NCBI GenBank assembly: GCA_035531475.1
Contig: DATKST010000121.1
Span: 1-64,000 of the forward strand
Reading direction: 5' to 3'
Length of the DNA stretch: 64,000 nt
DNA from: CALCEB01 sp035531475
GTDB taxonomy: Bacteria; Acidobacteriota; Terriglobia; UBA7540
The notes beneath the pieces were generated by a model. The model had not been told where the DNA came from. It made no database searches and saw only the letters and a list, made by a program, of their open reading frames with translations. Position numbers and translations under genes: made by a program. This document shows, piece after piece, positions 25,775 through 34,601 of the stretch. The first letter of the stretch is position 1, and every line of letters begins with the position of its first letter.

Positions 25775-26704
25775 ATGAATGAGACTTCGATGAAATTTTC
25801 CCGGCAACAATCGGGGGTCAAAGCGGACCTGCCTGCCCAGGAAGGGAGTGGCGGACGGGCTGCATCGATTTTCGAAGAGAGATCGGGGTTCCAGGCTGCA
25901 TCCGGCAGCCCCTTCCTGCAACCGGAAGACCTGGAGCACAAAATCCACTCGCTGGATGGTGATGACCTGCACTTGGGGTCAATGGGATTGCTGGTGACGG
26001 TGGTAGTGGCGGCGGGTTTTCTGGCTCTCATCCTGCCCAACCTCATGTGGGGATTGGGAACGCTGCGTGTGGATGGACGCTACTTGCCGCAGCTTTTCTT
26101 CGGCTTTATTGTGATGATCGTCCTCTTCAATGTCTATGGGCTTGACCGCAAGCGCAGCCTGCTTCGGACTCGCGACGAGTTGGTGAAGCAATTGGTCCGG
26201 AACCATGCGGCGGAGATGCTCTCGTTCTTCGATCCTCTGACTGATATCTTCAATCGCCGCTCCATGGATGAAATCATTCCCCGCGAGGTGAACCGGGCCG
26301 AACGGCAGGGAACGCCACTGACCTTCGTCATGATTGATGTAGACCGCTTCAAATCCGTCAACACCCGCTTCGGCCACGTAGTGGGAGATCGGGTGCTGGG
26401 TGAGATTGCCCGCCTTTTGAAGCGCACCTTTCGCAATTCCGATTACATCATCCGCTATGGGGGTGACGAGTTCCTGGTGGTGATGACCGACACCGGAGAA
26501 GAACAAGCCGCGCGCGCCATCGAGCGCTTGCAGGGTGAAGTCCAGCAATGGAATGCCGCCAACTCGATCACCGGCTACGTCATGGGATTGAGTTGCGGGC
26601 TGTCGCGTTACAGACCGGGGGCGGATGCGAAAGAGACCATCGAGATCGCCGATGCCAACATGTATATCGATAAGAGCTGCCACATGACGCCTGTCACCCC
26701 GTAG
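25775..26704 (+). CDS. Membrane-bound diguanylate cyclase (GGDEF)
   Basis: About 309 residues. A 65-residue N-terminal tail precedes two membrane helices (about 68-90 and 103-123), then a short coiled segment and a GGDEF domain. The active site reads YGGDEF (about 228-233). An RNSD I-site lies five residues before it, so product inhibition by c-di-GMP is expected. FDPLTDIFNRRSMDE marks the domain start. No sensory domain is present beyond the membrane region. I chose the ATG at 25775 because AGGAGG lies 12 bases upstream; an ATG at 25745 would add ten residues. It makes cyclic di-GMP from GTP. Confidence 0.92.
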   Translation: MNETSMKFSRQQSGVKADLPAQEGSGGRAASIFEERSGFQAASGSPFLQPEDLEHKIHSLDGDDLHLGSMGLLVTVVVAAGFLALILPNLMWGLGTLRVDGRYLPQLFFGFIVMIVLFNVYGLDRKRSLLRTRDELVKQLVRNHAAEMLSFFDPLTDIFNRRSMDEIIPREVNRAERQGTPLTFVMIDVDRFKSVNTRFGHVVGDRVLGEIARLLKRTFRNSDYIIRYGGDEFLVVMTDTGEEQAARAIERLQGEVQQWNAANSITGYVMGLSCGLSRYRPGADAKETIEIADANMYIDKSCHMTPVTP

Positions 26705-26710
26705 TCCTCG

Positions 26711-26786
26711 CTCAGCCCGGAAAATCCGCGACTCCGATCTCGCCCTTCCGGCCGTCCAGGGAAGTTTGTAAATCATCCAGGCTAGC
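26711..26786. repeat. M3-type palindromic repeat, short copy
   Basis: Begins AGCCCGGAAAATCCGCGA and ends with GTAAATCATCCAGGCTAG. Its reverse complement (CTAGCCTGGATGATTTACAA) closely matches the start of the repeat at 31693. An MITE-like element abuts it. Confidence 0.5.
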
Positions 26787-26788
26787 GC

Positions 26789-26920
26789 CAATGCTGTTCA
26801 CTTAGCCAACTATCCCATTGGAGCCTGATTCCTGCGCGCTGTAGGGGCGGGCCTGGTGCCCGCCCGTGGGCGACCACCAGGGTCGCCCCTACAAGATGTC
26901 CCCTTATCTGAACAGTATTG
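26789..26920. mobile_element. MITE-like element, type A (132 bp) with 10-bp target duplication
   Basis: Left end CAATGCTGTTCA and right end TGAACAGTATTG are inverted repeats with one mismatch. The core contains GTAGGGGCG...CGCCCCTAC hairpins. AGGCTAGCGC is directly repeated at 26779-26788 and 26921-26930. There is no coding capacity; it would need a transposase supplied in trans. Confidence 0.8.
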
Positions 26921-27047
26921 AGGCTAGCGCCTTTCACTTTCCCGCCCTGCTTTCCTCCATCCATAACCGGCAGTGTCTCAGTTTGACCCTAAACGGAGCT
27001 TGGACTCGGGTCCGGCTGGTCCCATGCACCAATGCGCGAATGGGCGA

Positions 27048-27773
27048 CTAGGCGGAAAGGGAGTGGGCCTTTTGTAATCGCCAAATGAGATACGGCAGCA
27101 CCGTGAGCGAGAGAAGCACCAAGGCATGAAAGAGGCCGTCGGGAACACCATGAGCGGAAGTCCCCAGGGCGAAGTCCATGCGGATATGTCCGAGTCCGCC
27201 GGGGACGGCTGTGCGAGTCGCGTGAACTTGGGCCGTGCCGCCGATCAATGCGATCAGGACCAAACCGACAGCGGGCCAAACCACCTTCAATCTTTGACGG
27301 GCGGCGATGAGTCCCATTACCCAACCGACGAGAATCGGCGCGCCGAAATAGAGCCACTTGCCGACTTGGAAATACAAAATCGCGAACTCATCGATTCGGC
27401 CTTTGCCCGCGCCGAAAGGTGTATCGGCTGCCGGCAGAAAGATATTCCAACCAGACCACAAAATTAACAAGGCAACGAACCAGGCCCCAGCAAGAAAGAA
27501 GAGCGGGGCGAGACCGAACATCGCCCACGGCGCCCGGACGCACCAAGATTGGACCTGGCGCTGCTCTATCATCGCCTTGGCGAGATCATCCATCCCGCCG
27601 AGCCGGATGAGCGCCGCGGATTCCGCATCTGCGCGGCTGCGGCCCGCGCGTTCCTCGTCCGCCCTCAGGTCGGCCAAATGATCGGCAAGTTCGGTCAGAT
27701 AGCGCCGAACATGCTGTGGCGCGACGCCAGCCCGCAGCAAGCGTTCGCAAAGTTCATTGAATGGCTTCGCCAT
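27048..27773 (-). CDS. Membrane protein with permease-prefix-like N-terminus, PadR partner
   Basis: 241 residues. The first 70 form a helical cytoplasmic domain (FNELCERLLRAGVAPQHVRR ... LGGMDDLAKAMIEQ) like the small domain that precedes membrane parts in PadR-linked acidobacterial proteins. Four to five membrane segments follow (about 82-108, 133-156, 165-182, 212-234). The reading frame overlaps the upstream padR gene by 20 bases, so the two are surely one transcript and probably translationally coupled. Function is unknown. Being under a PadR regulator suggests a regulated membrane response, by inference. Confidence 0.75.
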   Translation of the reverse strand: MAKPFNELCERLLRAGVAPQHVRRYLTELADHLADLRADEERAGRSRADAESAALIRLGGMDDLAKAMIEQRQVQSWCVRAPWAMFGLAPLFFLAGAWFVALLILWSGWNIFLPAADTPFGAGKGRIDEFAILYFQVGKWLYFGAPILVGWVMGLIAARQRLKVVWPAVGLVLIALIGGTAQVHATRTAVPGGLGHIRMDFALGTSAHGVPDGLFHALVLLSLTVLPYLIWRLQKAHSLSA

Positions 27774-28110
27774 GTTGTCCTCCCGTCAGCATCTTTTGGA
27801 TTGCAGCCGCCAGATTGGTCCAAGCCTCAGTCAGATCGGCCAATCGATGCGATCCGACGGGCGTTACGGAATAATAGATACGGCTACGTCTGTTGACGGT
27901 CTTGCGCCGCGACCTTAGCGCCCCATCGCGTTCCAACCCGTGCAGCACCGGATAGACTACACCCTCGCCGACTGCGATCACCGCGCCGGTGCGGCTACGG
28001 ATTGCTTGAACGATCTCATAGCCATACATCTCCTCTTGCTGGAGAAGCCTGAGGATCAGGAGCTCCGGAACTCCATTCATAAAATTCGGATTGGTTTCGC
28101 GCGCTGCCAT
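27754..28110 (-). CDS. PadR family transcriptional regulator
   Basis: 118 residues forming a winged helix: FMNGVPELLILRLLQQEEMY then GYEIVQAIRSRTG (recognition region), VGEGVVYPVLHGLERDGALR (the conserved YPxLxxLExxG wing motif), and SRIYYSVTPVGSHRL, followed by a C-terminal dimerisation helix. I set the start at the ATG at 28110 because the family begins here; the frame stays open far upstream, but that sequence is unrelated. PadR proteins usually repress their own operon. The overlapping downstream membrane-protein gene is the likely target partner. Confidence 0.92.
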   Translation of the reverse strand: MAARETNPNFMNGVPELLILRLLQQEEMYGYEIVQAIRSRTGAVIAVGEGVVYPVLHGLERDGALRSRRKTVNRRSRIYYSVTPVGSHRLADLTEAWTNLAAAIQKMLTGGQHGEAIQ

Positions 28111-28119
28111 CGAAGAGCG

Positions 28120-28148
28120 ATAGTACCTGGGAGTTCGAGGCATTGCAA
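28120..28148 (-). promoter_or_regulatory. Sigma-70-type promoter for padR
   Basis: On the minus strand TTGCAA (28148-28143) and TACTAT (28125-28120) are separated by exactly 17 bases. The -10 box ends nine bases before the padR ATG, so transcription would start almost at the start codon and the mRNA would be leaderless or nearly so. Confidence 0.6.
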
Positions 28149-28545
28149 GCTGATAAACGCCGGCGTTTGAAACCACTGGAATGTCGGCTCCTGGCGAGAA
28201 GCGGAAGTTCAAAGTGAGACACCGCGTCCATAACTCCACCGGAGCATCAAGCTCACGGAGAGAGTATAATTGGGATTTTGCGCGAGGACCGGCGCAGGCG
28301 CTGTTGGGCTGCCGGCCGGACTCGGTAGACCCCATGGAACGCGGAGCGCATTCTTGAGCAATCTGCAAGAGGATTACGTCCGGGAACCGCCGGTGGCTGA
28401 ACCCGCTGCCCAGGAGCAAGTCCGCGCAGAGGGCGGGTTGGCCGCAGACGCCAGGCCTGGGGTTGCAACGGAAGTCCGTGAACTCGTGCCGGGAAACGGC
28501 GAGTTCGCCCATCCCAGGCGTCATCACCCGGAGCAGGAGGCGATC

Positions 28546-31509
28546 GTGATCCGGGGGGCGCGGTCACATAATTTGAAAGGCGTCGATGCGGAAATTCCCC
28601 ACAATCACTTGACCGTGATTACCGGAGTTTCCGGCTCCGGGAAATCGAGCCTGGCGTTCGACACGGTTTACGCCGAAGGCCAGCGGCGTTATGTGGAGTC
28701 GCTCTCGGCCTATGCGCGACAATTCCTGGAGCGCATGGAAAAGCCCGACGTGGATGAAATCACGGGAATCGCTCCGGCGGTCGCCATCCGCCAGAGAAAT
28801 ACCACTCGCAATCCCCGCTCTACAGTGGCAACCGCCACCGAGATTTACGATTATCTTCGCCTTCTCTTCGCGCGCGTTGGTACAACGATCTGCTGGAGCT
28901 GTGGCGAAGTGGTGAGGCGGGATAGCGTCGATGAAATTGCGGACCGCGTCCTGGCGTTGGATGCGGATCGGCGCTTTTACGTGCTTTTTCAGTTGAATCC
29001 CGCGCCCCAAGCTCCGGCTTCCGGGCAGGACAGCACAACCCTGGTCCCGGCGGAGCCCGGTGATCGTGGACGCAAAAAGAAAAGTCCGGCTGCAAAGAGG
29101 CGGAAAGGGGCAGCAGCCAAGTCAGCTTCCAACCAAACTCCGGGGTCTCCCGCCGGCCTGGACGACGCCCTGAAGTCCCGGCTTTTCTCGTTGCGGCAGC
29201 AGGGCTTTAACCGGCTTTATCAGAACGGGCAAGTGTTCGAGTTCTCCGTGCCAGAATCCCTGCTTGGCATCAACTTTTCGGAGCCTGTTTACGTGCTGGT
29301 GGATCGTCTGGCCGTGTCTCCGGACATTCGCCAGAGGCTGATCGATTCCATCGAGTTAGGGTTCCGAGAGGGAGGCGAGATCATCCTGGAATTTGCCAGT
29401 CCTGACCCTACCGGTCACGTTGGGACGGATTCTTCGCCCGCCCGGCTGGTGTTCAATGAACGATTCGAATGCAAGCGTTGCCGGATCTCCTATCAGCAAC
29501 CCGAGCCTTCGCTTTTTTCATTCAATAACCCGTTCGGCGCTTGCCCCCGCTGCCAGGGATTCGGGAACACCATCGATTTTGACCTGAACCTGGTGATCCC
29601 GGATAAGAGTAAGACCTTGGCGGAGGGTGCCGTCGAGCCGTGGACCAAGCTACGCTATCGGATGCCCTTCAATGAGATGAAGCGCGCCGCTCGCTTGCAG
29701 GGTGTTCCGCTGGATGTTCCCTTCTACCGGTTGACGGCGATGCAGCGGCGGTGGGTGATTGAAGGCGGTGAAGGGTTTCCCGGCATCCGTGGATTCTTTG
29801 ATTATCTTGAGCGCAAGAAGTACAAACTTCACGTCCGCGTCTTCCTCAGCCGCTATCGCGGCTATACGCTTTGCATGGAATGCAACGGCAGACGCCTGCG
29901 CCGCGAGGCTCTGAACGTGCGGATTGAGGGCAAGACCATTGCGGATGTCTGCCGGATGTCAATTCAGGAAGCCTACCGCTTCCTCAACCACCTTCAGTTT
30001 TCACCCGCGCAGGAAGTCGTGGCGGGCAAGGTGCTGGAAGAGGTTCATTCCCGCTTGCGTTACTTGAACGAGGTCGGCCTGGAATACCTGACTCTTGACC
30101 GTCTGGCCTCCACACTCTCCGGCGGGGAATCCCAGCGTATCCAGCTCGCCACCTCGCTCGGCTCCAATCTGGTGGGGGCGCTTTACGTCCTCGATGAGCC
30201 CTCCATCGGCTTGCATCCTCGCGACACGGGGCGGCTGATCGAAATTCTCAAGCGCCTGCGCGACATCGGCAACACCATCCTGGTGGTTGAGCACGACGCC
30301 GAAATGATGCGCCACGCGGACAAGGTTCTGGACATGGGACCGGGCGCGGGCGAGCACGGAGGCCGCTTGATGTACTCCGGCGATTTCGAAGGATTGCTTC
30401 GCGATCCTCAATCGCTGACTGGCCGGTATTTGTCAGGAAGCCTTGAGATTCCTGTGCCCAAGCTTCGCCGCAAGCCGCGCGGCAGTTGGCTCCGCGTTCA
30501 AGGGACGCGCCAGCACAACCTGAAGTCGATTGATGTCGCCATCCCCCTTGGCGTCATGACCGCGGTCAGCGGCGTCTCCGGCTCCGGCAAGTCCACTCTG
30601 ATTCATGACGTCCTCTATAACGCCCTTATGGCCCGGCGTGGAATCCCGGCCCCCCGCGCCGAATATGACGCGATCGAAGGAGATGAAAAGCTGGGGCAGA
30701 TTGTGCTGGTGGATCAGTCGCCGCTTGGCCGCACACCCCGCTCCAATCCGGTGACCTACATCAAGGCCTTCGATCCCGTCCGGGAGCTTTTTGCAGCGAC
30801 CCCCGAGGCCCGCCGCCACGGCTACACCGCCGGCCATTTTTCCTTCAACATTCCGGGCGGACGCTGCGACACCTGCCAGGGTGACGGAACGGTGAAAGTG
30901 GAAATGCAGTTCCTGGCGGATGTGGAGCTGGTGTGCGAGGACTGCCGAGGCCGCCGCTTCAAAACCTCCATTTTGGAGGTCCGCTACCAAGGCAAGAACA
31001 TTCACGACGTTCTGCAAATGACCGTGCGCGAGGCTCTCACATTCTTTGCGGGTTCGCCCAAAGTGACGGGCAGGATTCGCGTTCTGGAAGAAGTGGGCCT
31101 GGGTTACTTGCGTCTGGGCCAGTCAGCGACGACGCTTTCCGGCGGCGAGGCGCAGCGCGTGCGGCTGGCTGCCCACCTGTCGATGCGAACCGCGGAGAGG
31201 GCGCTTTTCATCTTTGACGAACCCACCACGGGCCTCCACTTTGACGACATTAACAAGCTGCTTGCAGCTTTTCGCAAGCTCATCGAATCCGGAGGCTCGG
31301 TGCTGATCATCGAACACAATGTGGACGTTTTGAAGTCCGCCGATTGGATCATTGACCTGGGTCCGGAGGGTGGTGAAGCCGGCGGTTTTCTGGTGGCTTC
31401 CGGTCCCCCTGAGGAGATTGCCCAGAATGCCGTGTCCCATACCGGCCGGTATCTGGCCCAGGTTCTGAACGGCAAGTTGGAAGCAGCCGTCATTGCGCCG
31501 GGGAACTAA
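28546..31509 (+). CDS. uvrA: Excinuclease ABC subunit A
   Basis: The damage-recognition ATPase of nucleotide excision repair. From the GTG at 28546 it has 987 residues: Walker A GVSGSGKSS (about 26-34), signature LSGGESQRIQLA (about 523), second Walker A GVSGSGKST (about 677), zinc module CDTCQGDG...CEDCRGRR (about 774-802), and second signature LSGGEAQRVRLA (about 863). I chose this GTG because AGGAGG ends five bases upstream and the protein then begins IRGARSHNLK like known UvrA; the frame stays open 92 codons further with no homology. Residues about 154-205, in the region that contacts UvrB, carry a Lys/Ala/Ser-rich low-complexity insert. The stop codon lies in the target duplication of a MITE-like element. 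Confidence 0.96.
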   Translation: MIRGARSHNLKGVDAEIPHNHLTVITGVSGSGKSSLAFDTVYAEGQRRYVESLSAYARQFLERMEKPDVDEITGIAPAVAIRQRNTTRNPRSTVATATEIYDYLRLLFARVGTTICWSCGEVVRRDSVDEIADRVLALDADRRFYVLFQLNPAPQAPASGQDSTTLVPAEPGDRGRKKKSPAAKRRKGAAAKSASNQTPGSPAGLDDALKSRLFSLRQQGFNRLYQNGQVFEFSVPESLLGINFSEPVYVLVDRLAVSPDIRQRLIDSIELGFREGGEIILEFASPDPTGHVGTDSSPARLVFNERFECKRCRISYQQPEPSLFSFNNPFGACPRCQGFGNTIDFDLNLVIPDKSKTLAEGAVEPWTKLRYRMPFNEMKRAARLQGVPLDVPFYRLTAMQRRWVIEGGEGFPGIRGFFDYLERKKYKLHVRVFLSRYRGYTLCMECNGRRLRREALNVRIEGKTIADVCRMSIQEAYRFLNHLQFSPAQEVVAGKVLEEVHSRLRYLNEVGLEYLTLDRLASTLSGGESQRIQLATSLGSNLVGALYVLDEPSIGLHPRDTGRLIEILKRLRDIGNTILVVEHDAEMMRHADKVLDMGPGAGEHGGRLMYSGDFEGLLRDPQSLTGRYLSGSLEIPVPKLRRKPRGSWLRVQGTRQHNLKSIDVAIPLGVMTAVSGVSGSGKSTLIHDVLYNALMARRGIPAPRAEYDAIEGDEKLGQIVLVDQSPLGRTPRSNPVTYIKAFDPVRELFAATPEARRHGYTAGHFSFNIPGGRCDTCQGDGTVKVEMQFLADVELVCEDCRGRRFKTSILEVRYQGKNIHDVLQMTVREALTFFAGSPKVTGRIRVLEEVGLGYLRLGQSATTLSGGEAQRVRLAAHLSMRTAERALFIFDEPTTGLHFDDINKLLAAFRKLIESGGSVLIIEHNVDVLKSADWIIDLGPEGGEAGGFLVASGPPEEIAQNAVSHTGRYLAQVLNGKLEAAVIAPGN

Positions 31510-31512
31510 CCC

Positions 31513-31687
31513 CAATACTGTTGAGTTAAGGTGAGTCTCATGATCTTGATGTCAGAGGCGTCGCCTGACCCCTCACCCCGGCCCTCTCCCCGCCAGCGGG
31601 GAGAGGGGGAACCGCACAGCGGTGGGTGAGGGGATCTGGTTCAACCGTGTGCATTATTCTCGAACGGACCTTAAGTGAACAGTATTG
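31513..31687. mobile_element. MITE-like element, type B (175 bp) with 10-bp target duplication
   Basis: Left end CAATACTGTTGAGTTAAGG, right end CCTTAAGTGAACAGTATTG. GAACTAACCC is directly repeated at 31503-31512 and 31688-31697. The core folds into a long hairpin around CCTCTCCCCGCC/AGCGGGGAGAGG. It inserted across the uvrA stop codon; the duplication restores TAA. Confidence 0.85.
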
Positions 31688-31692
31688 GAACT

Positions 31693-31786
31693 AACCCGGG
31701 TTATTCACAAACTCCGACTAAAGGGGGCACGGTTTTAACCGTGCCCGGACGGCCATCGAGTAAGACTTCGTGAATAACCGAGGCTG
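31693..31786. repeat. M3-type palindromic repeat
   Basis: Begins TAACCCGGGTTATTCACAA and ends TTCGTGAATAACCGAGGCTG, with an internal hairpin GGGCACGGTT/AACCGTGCCC. The end sequences are inverted repeats. The type B element lies at its left boundary. Confidence 0.65.
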
Positions 31787-31801
31787 AAGCAGGATTACAC
31801 A

Positions 31802-33172
31802 ATGAGACGGGCGCTTTTTCGCACGAATCAGTTCGGACTAAGAGCCGCCCGCAGATGGATGGCCGCGGTTTGCTGTCTTCTGCTCGCACTGATGTTTAAG
31901 GCGAACGTTCGATCGTTTGCTCAGGCGCGACGGCAAGGCCCATCCCAAGCCCCCCCAGTTCCTCAATCCGCCAAGCAATCTTCGCCCCAGGATCTCTTCA
32001 ACTCCGCCCAGCAGTCGCTGAGCCGGAAGGATTACGGCGGCGCGGTGACGGATCTCAAGGAGCTGTTGAAGGCCGCGCCGGACTCGCCCGTTGTCTGGTT
32101 CAATCTCGGCTATGCCTACACCGGGTTGCACCAATATCAGGAGGCCGTCACTGCTTACCAAAAGACGGTGGCCCTGAAGCCAGACCTGTTTGAGGCGCGA
32201 CTGAATCTCGGCATCTTGCTGTTGGACCTCAAACAGCCAAACCCGGCCATCGAGCAGATCCAAAAGGCCGAGAGCCTCAAGCCGGGCGACCCCAAAGCCC
32301 ATTTATTCGCAGGGCGCGCGCTGACGCTCCAGGGCAAGACGGCCGAGGCGGAGAAAGAATACCGGCAGGCTGTGAACCTCGACCCGCGCCTGGCCGTGGC
32401 CCAATATAATCTCGGTCAGCTTTATCTTTCAGAAAAGCAGTTTGCCAACGCCAACGACGCCTTCAACAAAGCGGTAGCTCTCAATCCTGCTTTGCCCGGA
32501 CTCCGTCTGGACATGGCGCTGGCGCTACAAGGTCTGAATCAGCCCGGCCCGGCGGCGGCCAGCCTGGAGCAATATCTTGCTCAGAGTCCCGGAGACAATC
32601 AGGCCCGCTTCCGCCTGGCTCGAATTGAAATGCAACAGGGAAGCAACCAAAAGGCACTGGACAATTTTCTTCTGGTCCAAAAATCGGATCCGGATTTTCC
32701 TGACCTCAATGCGCGGCTGGGCGATGTCTGCGCGCTGCTCATGAAATTCCCGGAGTCTGAGAAATACTACCGCCAGGCGCTGGTCACGATGTCCGCCCAA
32801 CCCGACTTGCACCGCGCCCTGGGCCAGACTCTGATGGAGGAAAAGAAGTTTTCGGAAGCTGAGGCTGAATTCCACGCCACGCTGCGCTTGGACCCGCACA
32901 ATCTGGACGCAGCCACGGGTTTGGCCGGAAGCGTTTATTTTGAAAAGCGCTATGCGGATGCCATTCCCATCTTTGAAGCAATCCTGAAAACACCCAATCC
33001 TCCTGTGGGCGACTACTTTTTTCTTGCCACCTGTTTCGATCATCTCCATGTCCTGCCTAGAGCGCTGGAGACCTACCAGCGTTTCGTTCAGCTTACTCCG
33101 GACAAGAGCTCCGACCAGACTTGGCAGGCCGAACAGCGCATCAAGCTGATCCTTCACGAGATGCACAAGTGA
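31802..33172 (+). CDS. Exported TPR-repeat protein
   Basis: 456 residues. An N-terminal hydrophobic segment (about 20-33, AAVCCLLLALMF) suggests export or anchoring. From about 55 to the end it is built of roughly ten to eleven TPRs, with typical units such as VVWFNLGYAYTGLHQYQEAV, LFEARLNLGILLLDLKQPNP and LAVAQYNLGQLYLSEKQFAN. TPR arrays act as protein-binding scaffolds. Two small exported proteins follow on the same strand and may share its transcript. No catalytic domain is present and the partner is unknown. Confidence 0.85.
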   Translation: MRRALFRTNQFGLRAARRWMAAVCCLLLALMFKANVRSFAQARRQGPSQAPPVPQSAKQSSPQDLFNSAQQSLSRKDYGGAVTDLKELLKAAPDSPVVWFNLGYAYTGLHQYQEAVTAYQKTVALKPDLFEARLNLGILLLDLKQPNPAIEQIQKAESLKPGDPKAHLFAGRALTLQGKTAEAEKEYRQAVNLDPRLAVAQYNLGQLYLSEKQFANANDAFNKAVALNPALPGLRLDMALALQGLNQPGPAAASLEQYLAQSPGDNQARFRLARIEMQQGSNQKALDNFLLVQKSDPDFPDLNARLGDVCALLMKFPESEKYYRQALVTMSAQPDLHRALGQTLMEEKKFSEAEAEFHATLRLDPHNLDAATGLAGSVYFEKRYADAIPIFEAILKTPNPPVGDYFFLATCFDHLHVLPRALETYQRFVQLTPDKSSDQTWQAEQRIKLILHEMHK

Positions 33173-33203
33173 ACTGGTATAATAGGAAATAAGCGGAGTG
33201 CCC

Positions 33204-33743
33204 ATGAAGCGGCGTATTCCAATTACGGTCGTCGCGACCTTTGTGGCTTGCGCAGTGTCAAGTGTCCCTCTGCAGGCTCGCCATGCGCCGAGCGAACCGG
33301 AGCTTCTCAACCGTATCCAGAATCAGCGGAACCCCGTGAAGAAAGCCAAGCTGGAAGTCCGGCTGGCGAATCTGAAGCTGAAAGAAGCCATATCCGCCTA
33401 TGACGGCCAACAACTTGGTCAGGGAGCGGGCCTGCTAAAGGTGTACTTGAGTGAAGTCGAAGAGGCTTGGCACACTCTGCAGGCCACCGGTCGCGATCCC
33501 ACCAAGAAGCCGCAAGGCTATCGGGACCTTGAGATTTCATTGCGCGAGGATATGCGTGACCTTTCCGAGGCCCGCCGCCGGACGTATTACGCGAATCGAG
33601 GTCCGATCGATCAGACGCAAAGCCAGGTTGGCAGCCTCCATGCGAAAGTGCTGTCCGCCTTGTTTCCGGGCATCAATGGAAATCCGGCAATCTCGGATCC
33701 CGGGAATAGCCTGGCTTCGGCGCCAGGAAAGGTTCGCCAGTGA
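33204..33743 (+). CDS. Small exported protein of unknown function
   Basis: 179 residues from the ATG at 33204 (GGAG lies about five bases upstream; an in-frame GTG at 33198 adds two residues). Signal peptide (about 4-25, ending LQA). The mature part is helical and charged (NPVKKAKLEVRLANLKLKEA, ISLREDMRDLSEARRRTYYA). I recognise no family. Its stop overlaps the start of the next gene (GTGA), so the two are translationally coupled; the mature parts have a similar helical style. Confidence 0.7.
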   Translation: MKRRIPITVVATFVACAVSSVPLQARHAPSEPELLNRIQNQRNPVKKAKLEVRLANLKLKEAISAYDGQQLGQGAGLLKVYLSEVEEAWHTLQATGRDPTKKPQGYRDLEISLREDMRDLSEARRRTYYANRGPIDQTQSQVGSLHAKVLSALFPGINGNPAISDPGNSLASAPGKVRQ

Positions 33744-34396
33744 AACCGCCAAAAGCAATGGTGCTGGCTTTCGGATTGCTCATCTTGGCATGGCCAGCTC
33801 TGGAGACCCAGGCCCAGTTGCCGGACCGCGCCGCGCTCTCCGAGGTCGAGGCGGACCGCCTGCGCGATGCACAGGATCCCGGAGAGCGGATTAAGGTCTA
33901 TTTGGACCTTGAGCAAGCCCGCTTGACTTTGTTCGATGATTTTCGCAAGCGGGCCCCTGACCCTGAGTACGACGTGGGTGGCTATCTCAGCAAGGTTTTG
34001 GAACAGTACGTCAAGCTCGATGATGAGATGAAGGATTGGATTGACCTACAGTTCCGCCACGATGGGGATATGCGGAAAGGCCTGAAGGTTCTTGTGGAGG
34101 AGGCGCCGAAGCAGCTTGAGGTGCTTCAACACGCTCAAGAAGACCGCGACCCTTATTCCGCGCAGTATTTGAGCTCATTGCAAGATGCCATTGCTGATAT
34201 GCAGGACACTATTGAGGGCGGCAGCAAGGCGCTGAGCCTGCAGAATAAGAAATTCGGGCAGTTGAAGCGCGTGGAAAAGCAGACCGTGCAGGACTCCAAG
34301 CAGATGGTGAAGGAAGAAAAGAAGCGGATGAAGGAGGAAAAGAAACTGCGCAAGAAGGAACAGAAAAAAGCTCCGCCGGAAGACGACAACGATTAA
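33740..34396 (+). CDS. Small exported protein with charged coiled-coil tail
   Basis: 218 residues starting at a GTG that overlaps the previous stop. Signal peptide (about 6-26, ending TQAQ). Helical mature domain (KVYLDLEQARLTLFDDFRKR ... DDEMKDWIDLQFRHDGD). The last 45 residues are almost entirely Lys/Glu (KEEKKRMKEEKKLRKKEQKK), predicting a long exposed charged helix. It shares style and operon with the preceding protein. Function is unknown. Confidence 0.72.
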   Translation: MKPPKAMVLAFGLLILAWPALETQAQLPDRAALSEVEADRLRDAQDPGERIKVYLDLEQARLTLFDDFRKRAPDPEYDVGGYLSKVLEQYVKLDDEMKDWIDLQFRHDGDMRKGLKVLVEEAPKQLEVLQHAQEDRDPYSAQYLSSLQDAIADMQDTIEGGSKALSLQNKKFGQLKRVEKQTVQDSKQMVKEEKKRMKEEKKLRKKEQKKAPPEDDND

Positions 34397-34601
34397 AGGT
34401 TAGAGGTGTCCAGTGGCGTGCCGCAGAGGTTTATTGAGAGCATCTGGAGGCTGCGAAGACTCGCTAGAGAACCAAAGAAGTCCGTGAGATCTCGAATAAA
34501 GGGCGGTATTGCGAGCTTTTTGTATCGCCCATCGCACCTTTGAAGATTGCAGGTTTCAAAGCCCAACTCAGCTCCACTCTTCGCCTTTGAATCCTTAACC
34601 G

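Noticed and set aside
28270..28545. 92-residue N-terminal extension of UvrA
   Set aside because: Open frame only. No homology, and AGGAGG five bases before the GTG at 28546 gives the normal UvrA start.
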